Made by a program: the position numbers and the translations under genes | The notes under the pieces: model-generated | What the model saw: only the letters and a program-made list of their open reading frames with translations | Databases searched by the model: none | Told to the model about the DNA's origin: nothing | From: JAYREN01 sp963663375 | GTDB taxonomy: Bacteria > Acidobacteriota > Holophagae > Holophagales > Holophagaceae | Direction of reading: 5' to 3' | DNA: 64,000 nucleotides | Assembly: GCA_963663375.1 (NCBI GenBank) | Contig: OY760195.1 | Coordinates: 124,001 to 188,000, forward strand | In this document: piece by piece, positions 25,439 to 34,423 of the stretch | How the letters are laid out: every line of letters begins with the position of its first letter | How positions within the stretch are numbered: the first letter of the stretch is position 1

Positions 25439-26326
25439 ATGGCGCGTCCCCCCGTCCTTCCCGGCCCCCGTCCCGACTGGCTCAAGATCAAGGTACCCGC
25501 CGCGGAGATCACCTCCGAGGTGGAGCGGCTCATGCGCTCGAAGAAGCTGGTCACGGTCTGCGAGGAGGCCCGCTGCCCCAACCAGCACGAGTGCTGGGGC
25601 ATGCACCGCACCGCCACCTTCATGCTGCTGGGGGAGATCTGCACCCGGCACTGCGGCTTCTGCAACATCGGCAAGGGCAGGCCCGGCGAGGTGGATCCCG
25701 GCGAGCCCCAGCGCGTGGCCGAGGCCGTGGCCACCCTGGGGCTCAAGTTCGCGGTGGTGACGAGCGTGAATCGCGATGATCTGCCCGATGGCGGCGCCGA
25801 TCACTTTGCCCAGACCATCCGCTGGATCCGCACCCTCTCGCCGGGCTGCGGTGTGGAGGTGCTCATCCCGGATTTCCAGGGCCGCGAGGCGGATCTGCTT
25901 ACGGTACTGGAGGCCAAGCCCGAGGTGCTCAACCACAACGTGGAGACCATCCCGCGCCTCTACAAGCGCGTGCGGCCCGACGCCAACTACGGCCAGAGCA
26001 TGACCCTGCTCTCCCGGGCGGCGACCTGGCGCGATGCCCATGCCCCGGAGATGCGCACCAAGAGCGGCATCATGGTGGGCCTTGGGGAAAGCGCCGAGGA
26101 GGTGCTGGATCTCATGAAGGACTGGCGGGCGGCCCGGGTGGATATCGCCACCATTGGTCAGTACCTGCCGCCCTCGGATCACCACCTGCCCTTGGTGCGC
26201 TTCGTGGAGCCCGCCGAGTTCGAGCTGTTCCGCCGCAAGGGTATGGAAATGGGCTTTCAGAAAGTCCAATCCGCGCCCTTGGTGCGCAGCAGCTACCACG
26301 CGGCAGAGAGCCTCGCCTTGACGTAG
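25439..26326 (+). CDS. lipA: Lipoyl synthase
   Basis: LipA inserts two sulfurs into protein-bound octanoyl groups to form lipoyl cofactors for 2-oxoacid dehydrogenases and the glycine cleavage H-protein. The auxiliary [4Fe-4S] motif C41-x4-C46-x5-C52 (CEEARCPNQHEC), the radical-SAM motif C68-x3-C72-x2-C75 (CTRHCGFC) and the C-terminal RSSY serine ligand are all present in 295 residues. The ATG at 25439 has CGGAG at good spacing; an ATG at 25394 would add 15 residues. No lipB is adjacent. Confidence 0.96.
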   Translation: MARPPVLPGPRPDWLKIKVPAAEITSEVERLMRSKKLVTVCEEARCPNQHECWGMHRTATFMLLGEICTRHCGFCNIGKGRPGEVDPGEPQRVAEAVATLGLKFAVVTSVNRDDLPDGGADHFAQTIRWIRTLSPGCGVEVLIPDFQGREADLLTVLEAKPEVLNHNVETIPRLYKRVRPDANYGQSMTLLSRAATWRDAHAPEMRTKSGIMVGLGESAEEVLDLMKDWRAARVDIATIGQYLPPSDHHLPLVRFVEPAEFELFRRKGMEMGFQKVQSAPLVRSSYHAAESLALT

Positions 26327-26398
26327 TCTGCTGTTGCGCTCGACCCTTCAGGCTGACTGCCCATCGTTGCAAGGCTGCGCCACTCACTCGCTGAGGAT

Positions 26399-27343
26399 TC
26401 AGGGCGGAGTACCGGGGCTCGAGGCCACCTCGCGAAGCCAACCACCGAGGTTCTCCAGCACCCCGATCGCACCCATGTGATGGAAATGCTCATGGGCCGT
26501 GGCGTCAAACACATGGATCCGCCCCAGAGGGCCGCCCCAGGTCTCCAGGCGACGCTGGAAGAGCCGGAGATCCTGGGGGTCTGAAAAAAACAGATCGAAG
26601 CGGGTCTGGGGTGTCTGGGCTGTGATTTCCAGCAGGCGAGCCACCCGGAGTTCGGGATCGGCCGAGGCCTCTTCGGCGCTTCGCGCCAGTTGCGCCCAGT
26701 CCTTGCGGGCGATGGTGCGGAAATACAAAACCATGTCCTTCATGAGGCTGGCGGTGAGGCGACCCTCGGCGCTGGCCTTCACCACCCGGGAGACAAAGCC
26801 CTTGTACGCTTCCAGGTTGCGGGCCGAGCCTTGGCTCCGGGTCGCCGCGAAGGCGGCTGCGATACGGCTGGTGATGAAACAGGATTGGAGATGGACATCC
26901 AGTTCCGTCAGTACCACCCGGCTGATGGGCAGCCGGGTTCCCACGCACGCCAACACCTCCACCGCCAGATCGCTGCCGAAGGAAAACCCGTACAGGATCA
27001 CTTCCTTTGCGGGGTGCTGCACCAAGAAGGACTCCATGAAAACGGCGATCCGCTGTGCCTGTTCGGTCATGGAAAGGGGCGGGTGCGGGCTCGGTCCCTC
27101 CCCATCCTCAAAGCCAGGTACGGTCATGGTCACGTGGTACCCGTTGCGGTATGGGTATCTCGCCGGAGCCTTCTCGAGAGCCCGAATCGCATCCCGAAAG
27201 CCTTCCAGGTCCAGACCGATGCCATTGATGAAAAATAGGGCGCTGGGGGCGGATTGTCCCTCGGCGAGGCCGGCGGGGATGATCCAGCGGTGCAGGATGC
27301 CGCTCTGGGGGCAACGCCTGGGGGTTTCCGAGTTTGCGGGCAT
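26399..27343 (-). CDS. Alpha/beta-hydrolase-like protein, unknown substrate
   Basis: A 314-residue protein that I place only by fold. The nucleophile elbow is GFSFG (119-123, serine 121), preceded by LFFINGIG with an oxyanion-type strand, and a late histidine pair lies in DATAHEHFHHMG. The aspartate of the triad is probably in FFSDPQD. No signal peptide is evident. Several in-frame ATGs lie upstream; I chose MPANSETP because coding character weakens before it. It converges with lipA and diverges from the hydroxyacid dehydrogenase. Confidence 0.65.
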   Translation of the reverse strand: MPANSETPRRCPQSGILHRWIIPAGLAEGQSAPSALFFINGIGLDLEGFRDAIRALEKAPARYPYRNGYHVTMTVPGFEDGEGPSPHPPLSMTEQAQRIAVFMESFLVQHPAKEVILYGFSFGSDLAVEVLACVGTRLPISRVVLTELDVHLQSCFITSRIAAAFAATRSQGSARNLEAYKGFVSRVVKASAEGRLTASLMKDMVLYFRTIARKDWAQLARSAEEASADPELRVARLLEITAQTPQTRFDLFFSDPQDLRLFQRRLETWGGPLGRIHVFDATAHEHFHHMGAIGVLENLGGWLREVASSPGTPP

Positions 27344-27497
27344 GACGGTTGGGGGTGCGAGAGATGGGATTGCCCACCATACAACCCCCACTCGGCAAGC
27401 GCATCTCCTCTGTTTGGAGCCTTGAGGCCTGGATGAAATAAGAGAGGAATGTCTCATCCACTTGCGCCCATCCTTTCCTTGGTTCCAGACTCCTTCC

Positions 27498-28442
27498 ATG
27501 CGCCGCCTTGCCGTGATCCATCACCGCCACATGGACTGGGTGCCCGCCCTGCAGGAGGCGGAACCTCGGTTGGAGATCCGGGGCTGGCATCCCCGGGAGG
27601 CCCTGGAGGCCGATGGCCCTTGGCTCGCGGAGGCCGAAGCGCTTTTCACCTGGCGCTTTCCCGAGGGCTTTCTTCGGAAAATGCCGCGACTGCAATGGAT
27701 CCAGAACAGCGGGGCAGGGGTGGATCACCTGGTGGGCAACGACGAAATTCGGCCCGAGATCCTCATCACCCGGGCCGATGGTGCCTTTGGCTTCTGGATG
27801 GCCCGCTACGTGGTGGGCCATCTGTTGACCGATGCCTTGCGGATGGCGGAATGTGAGGCCTCCCAGCGCTCCGGGGTCTGGAACGCCAAGCTCCTTCCCG
27901 AGGATCTGACAGGGAAGGTGGCCCTGGTGGTGGGCTTCGGCCGCATCGGTCGCCAGATCGGCTGCGCGCTGAAGGCCCTGGGCATGGAAGTTCACGGCTT
28001 CGTGCGCACGCCCCGAGCCGACGAGGCCTGTCCATTGCACGGACTCATGGATCTCCCGGGCCTCATGCCCGGGGCGCGGCTGCTGGTGCTGTGCGCGCCC
28101 CTCACGGAGGCCACCCGTGGACTCGTGGATGCGGGCCTGCTGGCCTTCGGCAATCCCCAGCTGACGCTCATCAACGTGGGGCGCGGTCAGCAGGTCGTGA
28201 CTGCGGATCTGCTGGTGGCGCTAGACGCGGGGCGACTGGGGCGGGCGGTGCTGGATGTGTTTCCCGTGGAGCCGCTGCCCGAGGATTCGCCCCTGTGGCG
28301 CCACCCCAGGATCACCATCACGCCCCACCACAGTGGACCCTCCACTCCGAGGGCCATGATTCCCGACATCCTGCCCAATCTCCGCCGCTACGCCGAGGGG
28401 CTGCCTCCGGAAGGCGCCGTGGACCGCGTGCGGGGCTACTGA
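27498..28442 (+). CDS. D-2-hydroxyacid dehydrogenase (NAD-dependent)
   Basis: A 314-residue member of the D-isomer 2-hydroxyacid dehydrogenase family, which interconverts 2-oxo and D-2-hydroxy acids. The Rossmann motif is VGFGRIGRQIG (145-155), and the catalytic residues are R229 (NVGRG), E258 (PVEPL) and H278 (TPHHSG). Members include glyoxylate/hydroxypyruvate, lactate and phosphoglycerate types; nothing here fixes the substrate. I chose the ATG at 27498, 12 codons inside a longer frame. The next gene starts 2 bp after its stop. Confidence 0.87.
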   Translation: MRRLAVIHHRHMDWVPALQEAEPRLEIRGWHPREALEADGPWLAEAEALFTWRFPEGFLRKMPRLQWIQNSGAGVDHLVGNDEIRPEILITRADGAFGFWMARYVVGHLLTDALRMAECEASQRSGVWNAKLLPEDLTGKVALVVGFGRIGRQIGCALKALGMEVHGFVRTPRADEACPLHGLMDLPGLMPGARLLVLCAPLTEATRGLVDAGLLAFGNPQLTLINVGRGQQVVTADLLVALDAGRLGRAVLDVFPVEPLPEDSPLWRHPRITITPHHSGPSTPRAMIPDILPNLRRYAEGLPPEGAVDRVRGY

Positions 28443-28444
28443 CC

Positions 28445-30382
28445 ATGAACCCACGGGAGCGTCTCGACCAAGCCTTTGCACCCGGGTATCCCGGAGATGG
28501 CGCCTGGCTGGAGCTTTTGGCCCGGGATCTGCTCGCGGTGCCCGCGCGCCCTGGGGCTCCGGGGTGTCCCCGCACCCAGGCGCTGGCACGCCTCAATCAC
28601 GCTCTGGCCGAGCATCCCCGGGCCGCCGAACTCGAAGCCCGCATCCGGGCCTTCTGGTCCCACACCAGCGCCGTTCGCCTCCTGGGGGAAATGGGGTTGC
28701 CGGACCACACGAGCTTTCCCAAGGAGGCACTCCAGCGAATGGTGGACAAGCTCGTGCCTCGCCTGGACCACGACGAGGATCTCTATGCCTGGCTGGATCG
28801 GCTGGAACTGGGCCCCGAGGATGCGCTGTGGCTGGCGAGCCTGCCCGAGGAAGTCATCGAGCCCTGGCGTCAGCGCCTGCGACCGAGTCCGGAGGCTCTG
28901 GGGGAAGCCGCCCTGCTGGTGGCCTACCGGGCCTCGGCCCTGGGGCTGAGCCGAGACATCCTGCGCCTTTGGCCCCAAGGGCGAGACATGGATTCGCCCT
29001 TCGCGGCGCTGCCCGCGGCCATCCGCGAGGTGATCCAGGCCCCCTCTGCCCCGGAACCGGCGGAACGCCTGGCCGCAGAAATGGCGCGCTGCCACGGGGC
29101 CCTCCAGGAGGCCCATGGCCGCCTGGAGGTATCGGGCGTCTCCACGGATCTGGTGTTCCGCATGGACCTGCTCCAGGCCAAGCTGGCCCGCATCCAGGCG
29201 CTTCTGGACAATTCTCGCCACCAGAAATCCGGGGTGGCCTTCGCGGCGGAACTGGTGAAGGGCGCTGCCACCCACCATCGCCTCAGGCCGCTGCTCCGGG
29301 CGGGCCTGCGCCGTTTGGCCCGCAAGGTCATCGAACATACGGGCCAGACGGGGGAGCATTACCTGGTGCGGGACTGGCGGGAATACTGGGCCATGGGGCG
29401 AGCCGCGGGGGGCGGTGGCGTCCTCACGGCCTTCACGGCGCTCTTCAAGTTCCTGCTGGCGGGGCTGGGCATGGCCCCGGGTCTTGGGGGCATGAGCCTC
29501 GCCGCCAACTATGCCGGCAGCTTCATCGCCATGCAGTTCTTTCATATGTCCCTGGCCTCCAAGCAGCCCGCCGCCACCGCCGCCGCCCTGAGCGCCGTGC
29601 TGGAGCGCTCGGATGGGATGGACGACGAGGTGGAACTCATCGCCGCCATCACCCGAGGACAGGCGATGGCGACCCTCGGGAACCTGCTGTTGACGGTGCC
29701 TGTGGCGCTGCTCATCGACGGGCTCTGGCGGTTCGCCTCGGGCCATTCGTTCCTCCACGCGGAAAAGGCGGTGAAGACCCTGGAGGGCCTGCACCCCTTC
29801 CATTCCTGGACCATTCCCTTCGCGGCGCTCACGGGCGTGATGCTCTGGGTGGGCAGTCTGGCCGGTGGATGGGCCTCCAACTGGAGTGACTACCGCGCCC
29901 TGCCGGAAGCGGTGGCCCGGAGTCGGCGCTTTCAGCGGATCCTGGGCGTGGCCAGGGCCGCGGCCCTGGGGCGGGGCTTGAGAACCCACCTGCCGGGGAT
30001 CGTCACCTGTCTTGTGTTGGGTTTGATGCTGGGCTTCATGCCCATGGCCTTCGCCTTTGCAGGCCTGCCGCTGGATGTGCGCCACGTTACCCTCAGTGCC
30101 GCTTCCGCCGCCTTTGCCGCAGGCCCCGGCATTGCGGCGGGCGCCGTGCCATGGGCCGCCCTCGCCTGGGCGGCGGTGGGCGTGATGGTCATCGGCTTCC
30201 TGAACTTCGGCGTCTCCTTCGCCCTCTCCCTGCGGCTGGCGATCCAGGCCCGCGGGCTGGAGTCCGGCGGGAGGCGAGAACTCATGGTGGCGCTGTGCCA
30301 AGCCTTCCTGCGCCACCCGGCCCGTTTTTTAATGCCGACCAAGGGAGGCCGGGCGGTGTCTGATTCCAGGGAGTCTGCATGA
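28445..30382 (+). CDS. Gcr/SpecificRecomb-type multi-pass membrane protein
   Basis: At 645 residues this matches the family called 'site-specific recombinase (Gcr)' by its central block HYLVRDWREYW, then AAGGGGVLTAFTALFKFLL and NYAGSFIAMQFFHMSLASKQ (about 315-380). The N-terminal half is helical and soluble-looking; the C-terminal half has at least six hydrophobic helices. No recombinase catalytic residues are visible and a membrane protein is an unlikely recombinase, so the family name is probably a historical misnomer. It overlaps dtd by ATGA, which implies co-expression. Confidence 0.8.
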   Translation: MNPRERLDQAFAPGYPGDGAWLELLARDLLAVPARPGAPGCPRTQALARLNHALAEHPRAAELEARIRAFWSHTSAVRLLGEMGLPDHTSFPKEALQRMVDKLVPRLDHDEDLYAWLDRLELGPEDALWLASLPEEVIEPWRQRLRPSPEALGEAALLVAYRASALGLSRDILRLWPQGRDMDSPFAALPAAIREVIQAPSAPEPAERLAAEMARCHGALQEAHGRLEVSGVSTDLVFRMDLLQAKLARIQALLDNSRHQKSGVAFAAELVKGAATHHRLRPLLRAGLRRLARKVIEHTGQTGEHYLVRDWREYWAMGRAAGGGGVLTAFTALFKFLLAGLGMAPGLGGMSLAANYAGSFIAMQFFHMSLASKQPAATAAALSAVLERSDGMDDEVELIAAITRGQAMATLGNLLLTVPVALLIDGLWRFASGHSFLHAEKAVKTLEGLHPFHSWTIPFAALTGVMLWVGSLAGGWASNWSDYRALPEAVARSRRFQRILGVARAAALGRGLRTHLPGIVTCLVLGLMLGFMPMAFAFAGLPLDVRHVTLSAASAAFAAGPGIAAGAVPWAALAWAAVGVMVIGFLNFGVSFALSLRLAIQARGLESGGRRELMVALCQAFLRHPARFLMPTKGGRAVSDSRESA

Positions 30383-30813
30383 AGGCCGTCATCCAACGGG
30401 TCAAGCGGGCCACCGTGAAGGCGGGCGAACTGGAGGCCTCCATTGGCCCGGGCATGCTGGTGCTCGTCGGCCTCGAAGAAGGCGACACGGAGGGCACCTG
30501 CACCTGGGCCGCCGCCAAGCTCGCGAGTCTTCGGATCTTCGAGGACGAGGGCGGCAAGATGAACCTCGGCCTGAAGGAGATCGGCGGCGAGATCCTGGCC
30601 GTCAGCCAGTTCACCCTGGCGGGCAGCATCGTCAAGGGCCGCCGTCCCTCCTTCGACCGGGCCATGAATCCCGAGGCCGCGCGCATCCTCTTCCGCCGTT
30701 TCCTGGAACTCCTGCAGGCGACGTACCCCCACGTGAAGTCCGGTTTCTTCCAGGAACACATGGAGGTGGAACTGGTGAACGACGGGCCCGTCACCTTCGT
30801 GCTGGAGCGGTGA
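30379..30813 (+). CDS. dtd: D-aminoacyl-tRNA deacylase
   Basis: DTD removes D-amino acids (and mischarged glycine) from tRNA. The 144 residues show MKAVIQRVKRATV at the start, the SQFTLAG motif (about 75-81) and the C-terminal NDGPVTF, which holds the Gly-cis-Pro selectivity element. Length is typical. The start overlaps the stop of the Gcr-type gene by four bases, so it is translationally coupled to an unrelated-looking membrane protein. Confidence 0.95.
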   Translation: MKAVIQRVKRATVKAGELEASIGPGMLVLVGLEEGDTEGTCTWAAAKLASLRIFEDEGGKMNLGLKEIGGEILAVSQFTLAGSIVKGRRPSFDRAMNPEAARILFRRFLELLQATYPHVKSGFFQEHMEVELVNDGPVTFVLER

Positions 30814-30856
30814 AGCCTCCACCGAGTTAGGCTGGAGGCACGCCCCGGAGCCTCCC

Positions 30857-32101
30857 ATGATCCGATCCGCCGCCTGCTTCCTGGTTCCCGCACTCCTCGC
30901 CGCCGCACCGGAGAAGGCCCTGAACTCCGCCGCGGAGGGCTACGTGAAGCTAGTGCTGGCAGTGGGCCGCCACGACGCGAGCTTCGTGGATGCCTACTAC
31001 GGACCCGGGAAGTGGAAGGCGGAAGCCTCCCTGGGCCAGCCCGTGCCCTTGTCGGAGCTGCGGCTCAGGACCCAGGCTCTGCTCAAGCGGGTGGGCCGCG
31101 CGCCCACGTCCCCGCGCCGGGCCTTTCTCGAGAAGCAGCTGGTGGCCACGGATGCCTTCCTGCGCCGGCTCTCGGGAGAGAGGCTGGGGCTCGCCGAAGA
31201 GGCGCGACTGCTCTATGACATTGCACTCCCGGAGGTGCCCCTGGAGGGCCTCGCCGAGGCGCGCCGGACGATCGAGGCGCTCCTGCCGGGGCCCGGCTCC
31301 CTGGAGGTTCGCGTGGAAGAACTGAAGGCGAAGTTCCAGGTGCCCCCGGCGCGCCTGGAGGCGGTCTGCGAGGCCGCCCTGGCGGAAACGAAGCGGCGCA
31401 CGGCGGCCCTCCTCGAGTTACCGAAGGCGGAGCGCTTCCGGCTCGAGTTCGTCAAGAACAAGCCCTGGGGCGGCTACAACTGGTACGAAGGCCAGCGCTC
31501 CAGCCTCATCCAGGTGAATACGGATCTGCCCATGGGCCTGGATCGCGTGATGCCGCTGCTCGCCCACGAGGGCTATCCGGGCCACCACGTTTACAACGCC
31601 CTGCTGGAAACCCACTTGGTGATGGAGAAGGGCTGGGTGGAATTCACGGTGTACCCGCTCCATTCCCCCCAGTCCCTCATCGCCGAAGGCACGGCGGAGG
31701 CGGCCCTCGGCGTGATCATGACCGACGCCGAGCACCGGGCCTTCCTGAAATCGAAGTTGGCGCCCCTGGCGGGCCTGGACTCCGCCGAGCTGGACCGCTA
31801 CCTGGATCTCCAGAAGGCTCTGGAGGTCCTCTCCCAGGTCCGGCTCCAGGCCACCCGCCTGCAGTTAGAGGAGGGCCGGCCGGAGGCCGAGGTGGAAGCC
31901 TTCCTGGTGAAGGAGGGCCTGATGAGTTCGGATCGCGCCAAGAAGGCCCTGGAGTTCAGCCGGGTGAACCGGGCCTACGTCTACACCTACGAGGTGGGCC
32001 AGCGTCTCGTGGAGGCCTGGATCGGCAACGGCCCCGATCGGCGACAGCGCTTCGTGGACCTCTTGAACCGCCCGGTGACTCCCAGCGCGATCACCCGGTA
32101 G
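30857..32101 (+). CDS. Exported DUF885 metallopeptidase-like protein
   Basis: A 414-residue protein with a signal peptide (MIRSAACFLVPALLAAAP). The zinc-binding motif of DUF885 is complete: HEGYPGHH (237-244), with a downstream glutamate in LIAEGTAEAAL. DUF885 proteins are related to M32/M3-type carboxypeptidases, but the substrate is unknown. Compared with usual DUF885 proteins of about 550-600 residues this is a short form. It stands 43 bp after dtd and converges with the methyltransferase pair. Confidence 0.82.
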   Translation: MIRSAACFLVPALLAAAPEKALNSAAEGYVKLVLAVGRHDASFVDAYYGPGKWKAEASLGQPVPLSELRLRTQALLKRVGRAPTSPRRAFLEKQLVATDAFLRRLSGERLGLAEEARLLYDIALPEVPLEGLAEARRTIEALLPGPGSLEVRVEELKAKFQVPPARLEAVCEAALAETKRRTAALLELPKAERFRLEFVKNKPWGGYNWYEGQRSSLIQVNTDLPMGLDRVMPLLAHEGYPGHHVYNALLETHLVMEKGWVEFTVYPLHSPQSLIAEGTAEAALGVIMTDAEHRAFLKSKLAPLAGLDSAELDRYLDLQKALEVLSQVRLQATRLQLEEGRPEAEVEAFLVKEGLMSSDRAKKALEFSRVNRAYVYTYEVGQRLVEAWIGNGPDRRQRFVDLLNRPVTPSAITR

Positions 32102-32105
32102 ACCG

Positions 32106-32795
32106 TCATCTCCGCCGCATGGGCACGACGCGCACGGGGCTGAGCCGCGTTTCCTTTGGTCCTTGGGCGGTCTTGGTGACGAGCACCAACTCTTGGGCCG
32201 AGCCTTCGGCGCCCTTGGGGTAGAGGAACCGCCCGCCGAGCTTGAGCTGCTCCCAGAGGGGCCTGGGCACCTCCGGGGCGGCACAGCTCAGAAGGATGGC
32301 GTCGAAGGGAGCGGCTTCAATCCAGCCGTGGAAGCCATCTCCGCAGCGCAGGTGAATCCTGCGGTAGCCGAGGGTTTGGATCGTGGCGACGCTGCGGGCG
32401 TGGAGTTCTGGCTCCAGCTCGATGCCGTAGACCTCGGCGCCCAGCTCGGCGAGCACGGCGGCGGCGTAGCCCGAGCCGGAGCCTACTTCCAGCATGCGAT
32501 CGCCCGCCTTCAGGCCCAGGGCCTCGGCCATGAAGGCCACGATGTAGGGCTGGCTGATGGTCTGGCCCTGGCCGATGGGCAGCGGGTAGTCCCCATAGGC
32601 CTGGGGCTGGAGGGCCGCGGGGACGAAGCGGTGTCGGGGCACCCGGCGCATGGCCTCCAGGACTCGCGGATCCCGCACGCCTCGGGCCTCGATCTGCACC
32701 TGCACCATGCTCGCCCGCTCGGCGGCGCGCTCGGCCTGGGGGGCTTCCAGCAGCAACAGGGGGAGCGCCGCGAGGGCAGCGAGGAGCCTGTTCAT
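32106..32795 (-). CDS. pcm: Protein-L-isoaspartate O-methyltransferase paralogue, exported
   Basis: This enzyme methylates isoaspartyl residues in aged proteins so that they can be repaired. The 229 residues keep IGQGQTISQPYIVAFMAEAL and the SAM-binding loop LEVGSGSGYAAAVLAEL. Unlike its neighbour it begins with a hydrophobic leader (MNRLLAALAALPLLLLEA), so a periplasmic or membrane-attached form is likely. Methylation outside the cytoplasm would need SAM there, which is odd. It overlaps the upstream paralogue by four bases. Confidence 0.88.
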   Translation of the reverse strand: MNRLLAALAALPLLLLEAPQAERAAERASMVQVQIEARGVRDPRVLEAMRRVPRHRFVPAALQPQAYGDYPLPIGQGQTISQPYIVAFMAEALGLKAGDRMLEVGSGSGYAAAVLAELGAEVYGIELEPELHARSVATIQTLGYRRIHLRCGDGFHGWIEAAPFDAILLSCAAPEVPRPLWEQLKLGGRFLYPKGAEGSAQELVLVTKTAQGPKETRLSPVRVVPMRRR

Positions 32796-33454
32796 GGCCG
32801 CCTCTGGGGCTGCAGCAGAGGCACGAAGACCACGGCTTCGAGGGTCTGGAGGCGTCGGCGACTCCCTTCCTTGTGGGCGAGGACCAGCTGCTGGCAGCCG
32901 CCCCTGGGCCCCAGGGGCAGGAGCAAACGCCCGCCCTCCGCCACCTGCTCCCAGAGCCCTTCCGGAATTTCAGGGCTCGAGCAACTCAACAGGATCGCGT
33001 CGAAGGGGGCCTTCTCCGGCCAGCCCAGATTTCCGTCGCCGTGCCGCAGATGGACGTTTTCGAAACCGAGTTCTTCGAGGATCTTGCGGGATTGGAGCGA
33101 GAGCGCGCCTTCCAGCTCGATGCCGTAGACATCCTTGGCGAGGAGTGCGAGTACGGCGGTGGCGTAACCGCAGCCCGAGCCGATCTCCAGCACCCGCTCG
33201 AAACCCCGGAGCGCCAGGCTCTCGGCCATGCTGGCCACGATGTAGGGCTGGCTGATGGTCTGGGTGGGGCCGATGGGCAGCGGGTGGTCGTCATGGGCCT
33301 GCCGCCAGAGCTCCCGGGGCACGAAGTGGTGCCGAGGCACCCGGCGCATGGCCTCTAGAACCCTCGTATCCCGGATGCCCCGGGCCTCGATCTGTTCGCG
33401 GACCATGGTTTCGCGATCATGGATGAAGATGTCATCTGAGATTTCCAGGCCCAT
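32792..33454 (-). CDS. pcm: Protein-L-isoaspartate O-methyltransferase
   Basis: A cytoplasmic 220-residue PCMT with ETMVREQIEARGIRDTRVLE, IGPTQTISQPYIVASMAESL and LEIGSGCGYATAVLALL. It shares its whole domain plan with the gene immediately downstream, so the pair arose by tandem duplication; the ATGA overlap makes them a coupled unit. The start MGLEISDD leaves 69 bp to the divergent DUF2911 gene, space enough for only compact promoters. Confidence 0.9.
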   Translation of the reverse strand: MGLEISDDIFIHDRETMVREQIEARGIRDTRVLEAMRRVPRHHFVPRELWRQAHDDHPLPIGPTQTISQPYIVASMAESLALRGFERVLEIGSGCGYATAVLALLAKDVYGIELEGALSLQSRKILEELGFENVHLRHGDGNLGWPEKAPFDAILLSCSSPEIPEGLWEQVAEGGRLLLPLGPRGGCQQLVLAHKEGSRRRLQTLEAVVFVPLLQPQRRP

Positions 33455-33523
33455 GACCTCAAGTTGGCGCGAGAATTCGGGGTCCGCCAGGCATCAAAGG
33501 CAAATTCACCCCACGGAGGCCCC

Positions 33524-34399
33524 ATGCGCGCCCCAGCTCTCGCCCTTTTTCTCGCCCCGGCCCTCTTGGCCCAGGCGCCATCCCCGGCCCCGGTGCCGCC
33601 GGTACGCCTCAAGCAGGTTCAGATCAGTCCCGCCGCCAGCGTGAGCCAGACGCTGGGCATCACCACCCTGAAGATCGACTACTTCCGCCCAGCGGTCCGG
33701 GGTCGGGCCATCTGGGGCGAAGTGGTGCCCTTCGACGCCATCTGGCGGGCCGGGGCCAACGAAGCCACGATGTTCACCTTCAGCGATCCCGTGAAGATCA
33801 ATGGTAAGGACCTGCCCGCGGGCAGTTACGGCTTCTTCGTGATCCCCGGCAAGGAGTCCTGGACGCTGATCCTGAACCGCAAGGCCAAGCAGTGGGGGGC
33901 CTACGACTACAAGGCCGAGGAGGATGCCCTGCGGTTCGAGGTCAAGCCCCAGGCCTCGGGTCACCAGGAATACCTCCAGTACGACCTGCAGGTGACCTCG
34001 CCGACCCGGCTGCGGGTGGATCTGCGGTGGGAAAAGAAGGCTGCGGGCTTCGATGTGGACATCGATGTGCCCGGCCTCTACTGGAAACACCTGGAGGAGA
34101 CCCTTGCCAAGGCGCCCTCCACGGACTGGGTGCCCTGGTACCAGGCGGCAAACTACTGCTTCCAGCAGAAGCTGCATCCCGAAAAGGCCATGGGCTGGAT
34201 CGACGCCAGCCTGAAGGCCCAGGAGACCTACCGGAACCTCGAACTCAAGGCGCGTCTGTTGGAGGCTGCGAACCAGCGGCCCCAGGCGATGCTCTTCCTG
34301 GACAAGGCCATCGCCGCCGCCACGGCGGCCAAGACTCCCAAGGCCTATCTGGATGGCCTGGAAAAGACCCGACAGGAGTGGCAGCCCAAGGCCAAGTAG
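33524..34399 (+). CDS. DUF2911 exported protein
   Basis: A 291-residue protein with a signal peptide (MRAPALALFLAPALLAQA). The DUF2911 core is recognisable: TLGITTLKIDYFRPAVRGRAIWG, DAIWRAGANEATMFTFS and LPAGSYGFFVIPG. A C-terminal helical stretch with TPR-like character follows (about 190-285). Function of the family is unknown. The ATG is preceded by CGGAGG. The next gene is a close paralogue 24 bp downstream. Confidence 0.85.
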   Translation: MRAPALALFLAPALLAQAPSPAPVPPVRLKQVQISPAASVSQTLGITTLKIDYFRPAVRGRAIWGEVVPFDAIWRAGANEATMFTFSDPVKINGKDLPAGSYGFFVIPGKESWTLILNRKAKQWGAYDYKAEEDALRFEVKPQASGHQEYLQYDLQVTSPTRLRVDLRWEKKAAGFDVDIDVPGLYWKHLEETLAKAPSTDWVPWYQAANYCFQQKLHPEKAMGWIDASLKAQETYRNLELKARLLEAANQRPQAMLFLDKAIAAATAAKTPKAYLDGLEKTRQEWQPKAK

Positions 34400-34423
34400 A
34401 ATGGCCTTTTGCCCGGAGCCCGG

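Noticed and set aside
28445..30382. Site-specific recombinase or phage-related gene
   Set aside because: The family label exists, but the protein is polytopic with no catalytic residues of tyrosine or serine recombinases, and no phage genes are near.
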